Assembly (NCBI GenBank): GCA_945863205.1
Contig: CAMAZK010000005.1
Location: forward strand, 1-49,104
Length of the DNA stretch: 49,104 bases
From: Akkermansia muciniphila
GTDB taxonomy: Bacteria; Verrucomicrobiota; Verrucomicrobiia; Verrucomicrobiales; Verrucomicrobiaceae
Direction of reading: 5' to 3'
In this document: positions 36,455 through 44,929 of the stretch, piece after piece
Layout: the number at the start of each line of letters is the position of its first letter
Numbering within the stretch: position 1 is the first letter of the stretch
Made by a program: the position numbers and the translations under genes
The notes under the pieces: generated by a model
What the model was told of the DNA's origin: nothing
Databases searched by the model: none
Seen by the model: the letters and a program-made list of their open reading frames with translations, nothing else

Positions 36455-36495
36455 TCGTTGGCGTCGTGATTTCTGGGAAGTCAGATTCCCGCAAG

Positions 36496-36535
36496 CATCA
36501 AAAAGCCCGCAGCAGTCGCTGCGGGTTTTTTGATG
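36496..36535. terminator. Bidirectional intrinsic terminator
   Basis: CCCGCAGC (36506-36513) pairs with GCTGCGGG (36518-36525) around an AGTC loop, with six T at 36526-36531. Outside the core the A-run on one side pairs with the T-run on the other and CATC with GATG, extending the stem to about 18 bp with a single G-T wobble. It can therefore stop transcription of the secreted-protein gene on plus and, because the A-run reads as T on the other strand, of the cupin gene on minus. The last codons of the cupin gene lie inside it. Confidence 0.9.
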
Positions 36536-36911
36536 CCGTCGGATTCTCGGCTTCTGCCTCGAAGTAGTCATCCTCCGCGATGTCGGGAATGCCGACGACG
36601 AGAACGCGCATCTTGCCGCGGGCACCGTGCACCACGCCCGGTGGAATGTGAACCAGTGAGCCTTTGTTCACAGGTTGTTCGACGCCGTCGAGCACGACCA
36701 CGCCGCCTCCCTCCAGGACGTAGTAGAGCTCGGTGGAGCGTTTGTGGTAGTGGAGCTTCGCGCCGTCGATATCGACGGCATGCGCCCAGGCAGCGGGATT
36801 CAGTGCGGCGTCTTCGTGGCTGATGAGGCGGTCCCGCCAGCCGCAGGTGCTGCGTTCGCGGGGTGTGTGGCCTTCGTGGCGGATGAGAAGCGGGCCAGTG
36901 GGAGGTTTCAT
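36498..36911 (-). CDS. Cupin-domain protein
   Basis: The 137-residue protein has the two cupin motifs: the first reads GAKLHYHKRSTELYYVLEGG (His-x-His, Glu, Gly) and the second is LVHIPPGVVHGARG with the last metal-binding His. These bind a divalent metal in a beta-barrel. Such single-domain cupins are isomerases, dioxygenases or sensors; nothing here decides which. ATG at 36911 is chosen because the frame upstream (to 36947) adds a lead that is not cupin-like. The C-terminal residues (about 124-137, including NPQRLLRAF) are encoded by the terminator hairpin, so the tail may be a read-into-terminator extension. It diverges from the SulP gene. Confidence 0.85.
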   Translation of the reverse strand: MKPPTGPLLIRHEGHTPRERSTCGWRDRLISHEDAALNPAAWAHAVDIDGAKLHYHKRSTELYYVLEGGGVVVLDGVEQPVNKGSLVHIPPGVVHGARGKMRVLVVGIPDIAEDDYFEAEAENPTASKNPQRLLRAF

Positions 36912-37002
36912 GATGGAGAGAAGCGGAATGATGTGGAAGATCACCACCTCAACGCGGCGGCGGGTGGCAAACTCTCCCGCGCATCACTTGTGCGGAGCGC
37001 CG

Positions 37003-38898
37003 ATGGGTTTAGCTTATCGGCACTTTTCCGAGGAGCCTGCCTTGTTTTCCTTTTTCCGAAATCTTTTCGACCGAGTGCGTCATGCGGCACAGCGGGGCAA
37101 TGACGTTCTGCAGGCGGTGGTGGTGAAGAGTGCGCTGGATCCGTTCCCCCTGCGGCGCACGCTGAAGGGGTATGGCAAGCGCAGTTTTTGGAGTGATCTG
37201 CGCGCCGGTGTCACGGTGGCGATGCTGGACATCCCGCAGGGCATGGCCTACGCCCTCATCGCTGGATTGCCGCTTCAATACGGCGTCACCTGCTCTGCAG
37301 TCGCGGCGCTGGTGGGTCCGCTGCTGGGGTCTTCGCGGCAGACGATTTTTGGGCCGACGAATGCAACGGCATTTATGGTCTTTTCCTACTTCGCAGCGTA
37401 TCCGCAACTGGACCGCATCGGGATGATGCCGGTGCTGGTTGTCATGACGGCTGCGCTGCTCATCGCCGGGGCTTTTTTGCGGGTCGCTGATCTGACGCAG
37501 TTCATCAGCCGCACCGTTGTGGTGGCCTACGTCACAGGGGCGTCCATTCTCATCACGGTGAACCAGTTGCCCGTGCTGCTGGGCATTCCTGGGGAGGTTC
37601 TCAAGGCCAGCGGACGTCTCGTCATCACCCTGCCGGGTCACATTTACCAGATCCTGACCCATCTCGACGCGGCGGATGGTCTCAGCGTGCTGTTTACCGT
37701 CCTCACCTTCGCATGCTTTTTCGGCGTGCGGCGCTGGCTGCCGCGCTGGCCCTCGTATGCGACAACCCTGGTCGTTATCTCGCTGACGGGCATCTTGTTT
37801 TCCACTTTCGGGATGCAGGTGCCGACCTTCATGAATGCGACCTTCCGCTGGGACGAGCTGCTGCCGCCCTTCCCGGACTTCCTCTCCGGCGGCGGCCTGG
37901 CGGATGCCAGCCGCCTCTTCGGCCTGGCGCTGGCGCTGGCCTTCTTGGCCACGCTGGAAAACAGCGCGATGGCGAAGACGCTGGCCAGTCGTACGAACCA
38001 GCGATTGGACCCGAACCAGGACATGCTGGCCCTCGGCGCGGCGAATCTCGCCTGCGCCTACTTCAGCGGCATGAACGCCTCCTGCTCCCTGACGCGCTCC
38101 GCTCTGAATCACGCCGCTGGCGCCCGTACCGGCCTGGCCAGCATGTGGAACGGTTTCATCTGCCTCATCGGCGCCCTCACGCTCGGCGGTGCGGTGGCCT
38201 ACCTGCCGCGGGCGGCGCTGGCCACGCTGGTGGTCTGCGTCGCGGTTTCTCTCTTCAACCGACGGGAGATCCACATCTCCATGCACGCCACGCGGTCGGA
38301 TGCGCTGGTCTTCGTTGTCACGCTCTGCGCCACGCTGATGCTTCCGCTGCATGTGGCCATCTTTGTAGGCATCGGCTCTTCGGTGATGCTTTACCTTCAC
38401 AAGGCCAGCCGGCCCTCCCTGGTCGAGTACAGCTTCAACGAAGAAGGCCATCTGGCGGAGACGCCGGCAGGCGCCCGCCAGCACACCGCCATCTCCATCG
38501 TCCATGTCGAGGGCGAGCTCTTCTTCGCTTCCGCCGAACTTTTCCGCACGCACATCCTGCGCTCCTGCTCGGACCCCAGTCTGCGCATCGTCATCCTGCG
38601 GATCAAAAACGCGCGTAACCTCGACGCGACCTGCGCCATGGCCATCGAGGAACTCACCCGCACGCTGCGCTCCGAGGGGCGCGATCTCATCATCAGTGGC
38701 GTGGTGAAGGATCTCTACCGCGTGCTCCGGGATTCCGGCCTCGTCGAGGTCATCGGCAAGGACAACATCTTCCCCGCCAGCCCCGCCAACCCCAACCTCG
38801 CCACCCGCAACGCCCTGCGGCGCGCCCAGGCCATTCTCGGCATCAAAGACGCCGAAGTGCGCATCTACTTCGATCCCTCGAAGCAGTCGAAACCGTAA
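37003..38898 (+). CDS. SulP family anion transporter with STAS domain
   Basis: The 631-residue protein has the SulP membrane part: VTVAMLDIPQGMAYALIAGL, FGPTNATAFMVFSYFAAYPQ, the conserved TLENSAMAKTLASRTNQRLD and CSLTRSALNHAAGARTGLAS. About residues 490-600 form a cytoplasmic STAS domain (ISIVHVEGELFFASAELFRT, ILRIKNARNLDATCAMAIEE). SulP proteins carry sulfate, bicarbonate or other anions; substrate is not determined. Start is uncertain: ATG 37003 has GGAG 5 bp upstream; a TTG at 37042 with AGGAG 6 bp upstream would give a 618-residue protein. It runs 14 bp ahead of the M50 protease gene. Confidence 0.92.
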   Translation: MGLAYRHFSEEPALFSFFRNLFDRVRHAAQRGNDVLQAVVVKSALDPFPLRRTLKGYGKRSFWSDLRAGVTVAMLDIPQGMAYALIAGLPLQYGVTCSAVAALVGPLLGSSRQTIFGPTNATAFMVFSYFAAYPQLDRIGMMPVLVVMTAALLIAGAFLRVADLTQFISRTVVVAYVTGASILITVNQLPVLLGIPGEVLKASGRLVITLPGHIYQILTHLDAADGLSVLFTVLTFACFFGVRRWLPRWPSYATTLVVISLTGILFSTFGMQVPTFMNATFRWDELLPPFPDFLSGGGLADASRLFGLALALAFLATLENSAMAKTLASRTNQRLDPNQDMLALGAANLACAYFSGMNASCSLTRSALNHAAGARTGLASMWNGFICLIGALTLGGAVAYLPRAALATLVVCVAVSLFNRREIHISMHATRSDALVFVVTLCATLMLPLHVAIFVGIGSSVMLYLHKASRPSLVEYSFNEEGHLAETPAGARQHTAISIVHVEGELFFASAELFRTHILRSCSDPSLRIVILRIKNARNLDATCAMAIEELTRTLRSEGRDLIISGVVKDLYRVLRDSGLVEVIGKDNIFPASPANPNLATRNALRRAQAILGIKDAEVRIYFDPSKQSKP

Positions 38899-38912
38899 AC
38901 TGATTCACTCTT

Positions 38913-40013
38913 ATGAAATGGTCTTTCCGCCTGTTTACCGTCGCCGGCACTGAAGTGCGCGTGCACGCTACCTTTTTCCTGCTGCTCATCTTTGTCGCCA
39001 GCCAGGGCTTTCTCAGCGGGCAGGGACTCGCCGTCGCGCTGGAGTCCACGCTCTTCATTCTCACGATGTTCGCCTGCGTCGTGCTTCATGAGTTCGGCCA
39101 CGTCATCGCCGCCCGCGGGTATGGCATCCATACGCCGGACATCACCCTGCTGCCCATCGGCGGCGTGGCACGTCTGGAGCGCATGCCGCGCAAGCCCTCG
39201 CAGGAGCTCGTCGTCGCCGTTTCCGGACCGCTGGTGAATATCATCATCGCCGCCGTTATCTGGATCGCGTTTGGTATCGGTGCCGAGCTGAGTCCCGGCT
39301 ATGACTTCCTGAAAACCGGCCACTTCTTCGAGAAGCTCATGGTCTGGAATGTCTTCATGGTGGTTTTCAACATGATCCCCGCATTTCCCATGGATGGCGG
39401 CCGCGTTCTGCGCGCCGTGCTCGCCATGTTCACCGACTACGGCAAAGCCACGCGCCTCGCAGCGTCCGTCGGGCAGGGCATCGCCATGCTCGTCGTCATC
39501 ACCATGCTGCTGACCTCCACGTTTCATCCCATGCTGCTGCTCATCGCCTTCTTCATCTTCATGGCGGCAGGTCAGGAAGCCTCCGCTGTCACGCAGCAGG
39601 AAGCCACGCGAAACCTCCGCGTGCGCGACGCCATGCTCACGGATTTTCGCTCGCTGCCTTCCCACGCCACGCTCAGGGACGGCGTCGATCTGCTTCTAGC
39701 CGGGTCACAGCAGGATTTTCCGGTGCTCGACGTCCATGGCGGCATCCGGGGCATTCTCACCCGCAACGATCTCATCTCCGCCCTTGCGGACAAGAGTCCT
39801 GACCATCTCGTCATCGAGGCGATGAGCCCCTGTCCGGAGTCCACCGCGCCTGCCACCGATCTCGCCCAGGCGCTCGAAACCCTGCAAGCCTCTCCCTGCC
39901 CCGCCCTGCCCGTCATCGACCCGCTCAGCGGCGAGCTCGTCGGCCTCCTCACCTCCGAAAACGTCGGCGAAGCCCTCATGGTGCGAGCCGCGCTGACGAA
40001 GCAGCGGTCATGA
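38913..40013 (+). CDS. Site-2-protease (M50) homologue with C-terminal CBS domains
   Basis: The 366-residue membrane protein has the metal-binding HEFGH (residues 59-63) in a hydrophobic helix, and the second metal ligand in NMIPAFPMDGGRVLRAVLAM (Asp161), the layout of intramembrane site-2 proteases. Residues about 235-360 form a CBS pair: VRDAMLTDFRSLPSHATLRD, FPVLDVHGGIRGILTRNDLI, and LPVIDPLSGELVGLLTSENV. CBS domains usually sense adenine nucleotides or related ligands, so proteolysis may be tied to energy state. It follows sulP by 14 bp and overlaps the next gene by 4 bp (ATGA). Confidence 0.92.
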   Translation: MKWSFRLFTVAGTEVRVHATFFLLLIFVASQGFLSGQGLAVALESTLFILTMFACVVLHEFGHVIAARGYGIHTPDITLLPIGGVARLERMPRKPSQELVVAVSGPLVNIIIAAVIWIAFGIGAELSPGYDFLKTGHFFEKLMVWNVFMVVFNMIPAFPMDGGRVLRAVLAMFTDYGKATRLAASVGQGIAMLVVITMLLTSTFHPMLLLIAFFIFMAAGQEASAVTQQEATRNLRVRDAMLTDFRSLPSHATLRDGVDLLLAGSQQDFPVLDVHGGIRGILTRNDLISALADKSPDHLVIEAMSPCPESTAPATDLAQALETLQASPCPALPVIDPLSGELVGLLTSENVGEALMVRAALTKQRS

Positions 40014-40612
40014 ACCACGATGCTCCCCTCCACCTCGCCAGTCCGAATGGCGGACTGCCCTCCTCCGTTCTGTGGGCGCAGCTGATGCTCAAGGACCGGC
40101 TTCGGCCTGGAGACATCGCCATCGATGCGACGATGGGCAACGGGCATGACACGCTGTTTTTGACGCAATGCGTCGCACCCAGCGGTCACGTCTTCGCCTT
40201 CGATGTCCAAGAGGCGGCGCTCGTAGAGACTCGGAAACGCGTGCCGGCGGACATGACCACTCTGATTCATTCTGGACACGAAACGATGCGCGCGCATGTG
40301 CCGCCGGAGCTGCACGGGCAAATCAGCGCCGTCATGTTCAATCTCGGCTACCTGCCCGGCATGGACAAGGCGCTGATCACACGCACCGAGACCACCATGG
40401 TCGCGGTGCGCGAGGCCCTGGCTCTGCTCAAGCCTTCCGGCATCCTCACGGTGGTCGTTTATCCGGGTCACGAAGGCGGAGCCGACGAAGGCCGACACAT
40501 CGCCGAATGGGCCGCCACGCTCGATGCGCGACGATTTGAGGTGCAGCATTTGCGCCCGGTGAACCGTGCCGCCGCACCACCGGAGCTGTGGGTCGTGTGG
40601 AAGCGGCGGTGA
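40010..40612 (+). CDS. MnmM-like (YtqB family) SAM-dependent tRNA methyltransferase
   Basis: The 200-residue protein has the SAM-binding DATMGNGHDTLFL (about 39-51) and VFAFDVQEAALVETRKR, then VMFNLGYLPG (about 103-112) and VVVYPGHEGGADEGRHIAEW (about 151-170), which set this family apart from other class I methyltransferases. Bacillus YtqB, renamed MnmM, adds the last methyl group to nm5U34 in tRNA to make mnm5U. It is short and single-domain, as in that family. ATG overlaps the M50 gene stop, suggesting coupled translation. The link to MnmG at the left edge is that both act on U34, though the genes are 40 kb apart. Confidence 0.85.
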   Translation: MNHDAPLHLASPNGGLPSSVLWAQLMLKDRLRPGDIAIDATMGNGHDTLFLTQCVAPSGHVFAFDVQEAALVETRKRVPADMTTLIHSGHETMRAHVPPELHGQISAVMFNLGYLPGMDKALITRTETTMVAVREALALLKPSGILTVVVYPGHEGGADEGRHIAEWAATLDARRFEVQHLRPVNRAAAPPELWVVWKRR

Positions 40613-40663
40613 GTTCCACAGCACTTGCGCGAAATCATTCCAACGCCTAGCTGAACGGAACTC

Positions 40664-41611
40664 ATGTCGAACCTCGACTTCCTCAGCATCCTTTCCGTGG
40701 CCGTGCCGGTCTATCTGACGATGGCCGTCGGGGCGGTGGCGCGGCGCACAGGGCTGCTGAAGCCGGAATCCGACGCCAGCCTGATGAAGCTCTCCGTCAT
40801 GCTGCTCACGCCCGCGCTGATCATCGGGCGTGTCGCGGGCAACAGCGCCGTCATGCATGCCGGGCCGGTGGTGATCGCGGCGGGCCTGGGCTTTGCGCTC
40901 GTCATTTTCGGCATCTTTTTTTCCTACTTCGTCGCGCCGGTCATCGGATTGAAGACCGGCCAGGGGCGGCGCACCTTCAGCGTCTCATGCGGTCTGCAGA
41001 ACTACGGCTTCGTGGCCATTCCCATCGTCACGGCGCTCTTCCCCGATGCCGGCACGCTTGGCGTTCTCTTCACCTTCACCCTCGGCGTCGAAATCGCCTG
41101 CTGGACTGGTGGTGTCGGCATGCTGACTGGTTTTGACAAGGCACCGTGGCGTCATGTGCTCAATGCGCCCGTACTCGCCATCCTCACCTCCCTTCTGCTG
41201 AACTTCACCGGCCTGCACGCCTATGTGCCAGACTTTGCTCACAGCACCTTCGACATGCTCGGCGCCTGTGCGGTGCCGCTGGCGGTGCTGCTCATCGGTG
41301 CGTCGATCTCCGACCTCATCGGCCAGGAAAAGATACGCTGGGACATGGCGCTGCTCAGCCCTGTGCTTCGGCTCGGCATCATTCCCATCGCCTTTGTGCT
41401 CGCCGCTCGTTTTCTGCCGGTCACGCTGGAGTTGAAGCGCATCCTCATCGTTCAGGCCGCCATGCCCTCCGCCGTTTTCAACATCATGGTCGCCCGCATG
41501 TATGGCGGCCACGCTCCCACCGCCGTACAAGTCGTGCTCGCCACCACCGTCGTCAGTTGCGTCACCACGCCGTTGGTCATCGCCTGGGGACTGAAGTTTG
41601 TCGGCGCTTGA
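40664..41611 (+). CDS. AEC (auxin efflux carrier) family transporter
   Basis: The 315-residue protein has about ten hydrophobic helices in two halves. The first half begins PVYLTMAVGAVARRTGLLKP and SLMKLSVMLLTPALIIGRVA; the second contains VLLIGASISDLIGQEKIRWD, ILIVQAAMPSAVFNIMVARM and the terminal ATTVVSCVTTPLVIAWGLKF. This is the plan of AEC permeases, which carry organic acids such as malate and malonate in bacteria. Substrate unknown. ATG at 40664. It stands 51 bp after the MnmM-like gene and may share the transcript. Confidence 0.9.
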   Translation: MSNLDFLSILSVAVPVYLTMAVGAVARRTGLLKPESDASLMKLSVMLLTPALIIGRVAGNSAVMHAGPVVIAAGLGFALVIFGIFFSYFVAPVIGLKTGQGRRTFSVSCGLQNYGFVAIPIVTALFPDAGTLGVLFTFTLGVEIACWTGGVGMLTGFDKAPWRHVLNAPVLAILTSLLLNFTGLHAYVPDFAHSTFDMLGACAVPLAVLLIGASISDLIGQEKIRWDMALLSPVLRLGIIPIAFVLAARFLPVTLELKRILIVQAAMPSAVFNIMVARMYGGHAPTAVQVVLATTVVSCVTTPLVIAWGLKFVGA

Positions 41612-41680
41612 TCGGATGCCTTTGATCAGTTCACCCGTCTTTGCGTCCAACATGGGCACGCGAGCCGCTCGCCAACTGTC

Positions 41681-42673
41681 ATGAAACGAATTTTCCTCCT
41701 CCTCCACACGCTCGGCCTCGTCGCCGGCGCGCCTCTTTTTGCGGATGTCACGAAGAAGGACGACAAGCCGGCCGAGCCCACGACCGCCGCCGTTTCCACC
41801 ATCAGCATCCACGACCTCTCAGGCTTCGATGCTTATCCGAAACAGGTCCAAAGCCTCGTGCAGAGCGCCCTCGCCCTCACCCGGCTGGAACTCGGCTACC
41901 TCTACGGCTCCCACGATCCCGTGAAGGGCGGCATGGACTGCTCCGGCACCGTTTTTCATGTGCTGGAGTTTCAGGGCCTCAAAGACGTGCCGCGCCAGTC
42001 CGACGAAATGTGCCGCTGGGTGGATAAAAAATCCCAGCTCCACCTCACTCCCACCGCGACCGCCTTCGATCATGCCGAATTCAACGATCTGAAGCCCGGC
42101 GACCTGCTGTTCTGGACCAACACCACCGAAACCAAGCGCAAGCTGCCGGTCACGCACGTCATGATTTACCTCGGCAAGCTCAAGAAAAGCGGCAAACGCG
42201 TCGTCTTTGGCGCCAGTGATGGCCGCAGCTTTCAGGGCGAGCGCCGCAGTGGCGTGAGCGTCTTCGATTTCCATCTGCCGAAGGCCGAGAGCACCTCCCG
42301 CCTCCACGGCTACGGTCCCGCACCCGGCCTGCTGCCAGTCGTGATTCCTGAAAAGCCCGTCGTCACCGTAGCACCACCCCCGACACCCGAAGTCAAACCC
42401 GCGCCTGCTGTCACCCCCAAAACCGCAGCACCAAATGAGGAGGTGCGCAAAGCCGTCGCCATCGTCAGCAAGAGTCCGACCGCAGCGCCACCGCCAGCCT
42501 CAAGGCCTGCGGTAAAGTCGGCGCCAAAATCCAGCAGCCCGTCGAAAGCAACCTCCACAAAGAAGCCGACGCCCCCTGCCGCCAAAACCAACTCCCCGGC
42601 CCAGATCAAAGCCCGCGTCGAGCGCTCGCTCGACAAGGCGGCGGACTCCGTGCGGCGCCTTTTTCAGCGATAG
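41681..42673 (+). CDS. Secreted NlpC/P60 family peptidoglycan hydrolase with Pro-rich tail
   Basis: The 330-residue protein has a signal peptide (MKRIFLLLHTLGLVAGAPLF). The NlpC/P60 cysteine-peptidase domain covers about residues 55-200: LGYLYGSHDPVKGGMDCSGT with Cys87, FNDLKPGDLLFWTNTT, and THVMIYLG with His159. These enzymes cut stem peptides of peptidoglycan. From about residue 215 the sequence turns low-complexity (Pro, Ala, Lys, Thr; for example VTVAPPPTPEVKPAPAVTPK), probably a wall-spanning flexible tail, ending in a short charged helix (VERSLDKAADSVRRLFQR). No SH3b or LysM domain is seen. Confidence 0.9.
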   Translation: MKRIFLLLHTLGLVAGAPLFADVTKKDDKPAEPTTAAVSTISIHDLSGFDAYPKQVQSLVQSALALTRLELGYLYGSHDPVKGGMDCSGTVFHVLEFQGLKDVPRQSDEMCRWVDKKSQLHLTPTATAFDHAEFNDLKPGDLLFWTNTTETKRKLPVTHVMIYLGKLKKSGKRVVFGASDGRSFQGERRSGVSVFDFHLPKAESTSRLHGYGPAPGLLPVVIPEKPVVTVAPPPTPEVKPAPAVTPKTAAPNEEVRKAVAIVSKSPTAAPPPASRPAVKSAPKSSSPSKATSTKKPTPPAAKTNSPAQIKARVERSLDKAADSVRRLFQR

Positions 42674-42822
42674 GCTCAAGGAGTCCTCCGAAGGCGCCAG
42701 AGCCAGCCAACATCCTTGTTCCCACCATCGTCTTTCGCAACCAGACAGTCGATCAGCCCGCCGCGTGCCGCAGCTTCGCAAAAGGTTGAGCAACTGCTGA
42801 GCGTATTGACTGCAGACACTTC

Positions 42823-44274
42823 ATGAACCCCATCCTCCACGACCAACTCCAGCTCACCACGCGCCGACAATTCCTCGGCGCTACGGGTCAGTTCAGCCTC
42901 GGCGCCATCGCGATGCATGCGATGCAGCAGGACACGGCGGCGAGTCCGCAGTCGGACAATCCGATGCTGCCGCGCAAGTCGCACCATCAGGCGAAGGCCA
43001 AACGCGTGATCTACCTGCACATGTCGGGTGCGCCGCCGCATCTTGACCTCTTTGATTACAAGCCGGAGCTGGTGAAGCGCAGCGGTCAGGACTGTCCCGA
43101 TTCGATTCTGAAGGGCCGCAAATTCGCTTTCACCACCGGCGTGCCGAAGTTGATGGGCACGCCGCGCACCTTCAAGCAGTACGGCAAAGGCGGTATCTGG
43201 ATGAGCGACGCCTGCCCGAACTTCCACACGATCGCGGACGAGATGTGCATGATCCGATCGATGAACACGGACCAGTTCAATCACGCACCCGCGGAGCTGC
43301 TGCTCTTCACCGGACATGCGCGGCAGGGCCGGCCATCGATCGGTTCGTGGGCGACGTATGGTCTCGGGACGGAGAATCAGGATCTGCCGGGCTTCGTATC
43401 GCTGATCTCCAGCGGCACGCAGCCGAGCGGCGGGCAGGGCTGCTGGGGCAGCGGCTTCATCCCGAGCGTGTATCAGGGCGTGCAATGCCGCAGCAAGGGT
43501 GATCCGGTGCTCTTTGTGAGCGATCCGGCGGGCATGAGCCGTGATCTGCGCCGCAAGACGCTCGACACCCTGCAGGCGCTCAATCAGCAGCAGGTGGCCG
43601 AGTTTGGTCACCCGGAAACGGTCACGCGCATCGCGCAGTACGAGCTGGCCTTCCGCATGCAGGCCAGCGTGCCGGAGGTGATGGACATCTCGAAGGAGCC
43701 GTCAAACGTGATCGAAGCCTACGGTGCGAAGCCGGGTGAATCGAGCTTTGCCAACAACTGCCTGCTCGCGCGTCGTCTCATCGAAAAAGGCGTGCGCTTT
43801 GTGAACCTCTTCGACTGGGGCTGGGACTTCCACGGCACGGGCGAAGGCACCGGCATCACGACCGGATTGACGAACAAAATGGCCGCTACCGACAAACCGG
43901 TGGCCGCCTTGATCAAAGACCTGAAGCAGCGCGGCCTGCTGGACGACACGCTGGTCATCTGGGGCGGCGAATTCGGCCGCACGCCCTTCCGCGAGGGTCG
44001 CACGGCGGCGAGCAAGGTGCTCGGGCGCGATCACTACCCGGACTGCTATTCACTCTTCATGGTCGGCGGCGGTGTGAAAGCCGGATTCGACTACGGCAGC
44101 ACCGACGAACTCGGTTTCAGCGTCGCCGAGAACAAAGTCCACGTGCACGACTTCCAGGCGACGGTGATGCACCTGCTCGGCTTCGATCACGAGCGCCTAA
44201 CGTATCGTTTCCAAGGCCGCGACTACCGCCTCACCGACATCCACGGGCATGTGGTGAAGGATTTGCTGGCATGA
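42823..44274 (+). CDS. DUF1501 domain-containing protein
   Basis: The 483-residue protein matches DUF1501, abundant in Planctomycetes and Verrucomicrobia. Early RRQFLGATGQFSLGAIAM is a twin-arginine-like export signal. Family landmarks follow: LHMSGAPPHLDLFDYKPEL, FNHAPAELLLFTGHARQGRP, SWATYGLGTENQDLPGFVSL, and near the end LVIWGGEFGRTPFREGRTAA. The fold is related to alkaline-phosphatase/sulfatase enzymes, but most catalytic residues are not established for the family. Partner genes that normally precede it (DUF1549/DUF1553 cytochrome-type proteins) are absent here: the gene upstream is the NlpC/P60 hydrolase. The gap 42674-42822 holds no obvious remnant. Confidence 0.93.
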   Translation: MNPILHDQLQLTTRRQFLGATGQFSLGAIAMHAMQQDTAASPQSDNPMLPRKSHHQAKAKRVIYLHMSGAPPHLDLFDYKPELVKRSGQDCPDSILKGRKFAFTTGVPKLMGTPRTFKQYGKGGIWMSDACPNFHTIADEMCMIRSMNTDQFNHAPAELLLFTGHARQGRPSIGSWATYGLGTENQDLPGFVSLISSGTQPSGGQGCWGSGFIPSVYQGVQCRSKGDPVLFVSDPAGMSRDLRRKTLDTLQALNQQQVAEFGHPETVTRIAQYELAFRMQASVPEVMDISKEPSNVIEAYGAKPGESSFANNCLLARRLIEKGVRFVNLFDWGWDFHGTGEGTGITTGLTNKMAATDKPVAALIKDLKQRGLLDDTLVIWGGEFGRTPFREGRTAASKVLGRDHYPDCYSLFMVGGGVKAGFDYGSTDELGFSVAENKVHVHDFQATVMHLLGFDHERLTYRFQGRDYRLTDIHGHVVKDLLA

Positions 44275-44278
44275 GCCT

Positions 44279-44908
44279 TCAGCGATGATCAGGCGGACGC
44301 GGATGGGTGAAACCGAATCGTCCTCCAAAGTGAATTCGTTCGTGTCTCTCCTGCGCCATGGTTGGATTGATGAACTGTGCGGGTCTTTGGCAGTGCTCAT
44401 AGGCTAATCTGAGTTGCGTTGCGGCTTCGAGTGCATCCATGCCACCTGTTCCCGTTCCCAAGCCAGGGCACGCCACGGTTTCGATCTTGCGTGGTTCCTG
44501 ACGGTTGTGTCGATGAATCGCGATGAGCGATGACCAGAGCGCTAGATAAACATGGTCTGTTCCCTGAATGTTCATGGGCACCCGCATGGTAGGTGCGTGT
44601 GCAACAAACGGATGCGATGCATGATCCGTCGGGACGATAACGCATGTGCCCACAGGCTGTTCGCCGAGAAAGTCGTCGAGAATGGCTCTCTGAACTCGCT
44701 CCATGACATGCCGTCCGAAATAACGGACGACTGCGAGATCCATGCCCGCATCCATCAAGCCAAAGGAATTTCCCGCTGTAACGACACAATCAAAGGAGGG
44801 TAGTTCTTCAAAGCGTCCGCACACGATCTGAACCTCAGGATGTGTTCGGAACTCCCAGCGGAGGACATCCCAGAATTCTTTGCCCCGATCTACGAGAATG
44901 AGTCGCAT
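44279..44908 (-). CDS. Macro-domain protein
   Basis: The 209-residue protein resembles macro (ADP-ribose-binding) domains: a start with MRLILVDRGKEFWDVLRWEF, the glycine-bearing ligand loop FDCVVTAGNSFGLMDAGMDL (about 53-72), APTMRVPMNIQGTDHVYLAL, and the second loop ETVACPGLGTGTGGMDALEA (about 155-174). These bind ADP-ribose or derivatives and may remove ADP-ribose from proteins. No toxin partner (such as DarT) is visible next to it. It ends 4 bp after the convergent DUF1501 gene and lies 21 bp downstream of the DUF1080 gene, with which it may share a transcript. Confidence 0.85.
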   Translation of the reverse strand: MRLILVDRGKEFWDVLRWEFRTHPEVQIVCGRFEELPSFDCVVTAGNSFGLMDAGMDLAVVRYFGRHVMERVQRAILDDFLGEQPVGTCVIVPTDHASHPFVAHAPTMRVPMNIQGTDHVYLALWSSLIAIHRHNRQEPRKIETVACPGLGTGTGGMDALEAATQLRLAYEHCQRPAQFINPTMAQERHERIHFGGRFGFTHPRPPDHR

Positions 44909-44929
44909 GGGACAGCAGATAACGGCTGC

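Noticed and set aside
37009..38553. 514-codon minus-strand frame opposite the SulP gene
   Set aside because: Arg/Gln/Gly-rich antisense product without signal, domain or upstream signals, while the plus-strand SulP features are unambiguous.
42676..43611. Minus-strand frame whose last 45 codons lie in the gap before the DUF1501 gene
   Set aside because: The tail reads somewhat protein-like, but the rest is antisense to DUF1501 and no family could be recognised.
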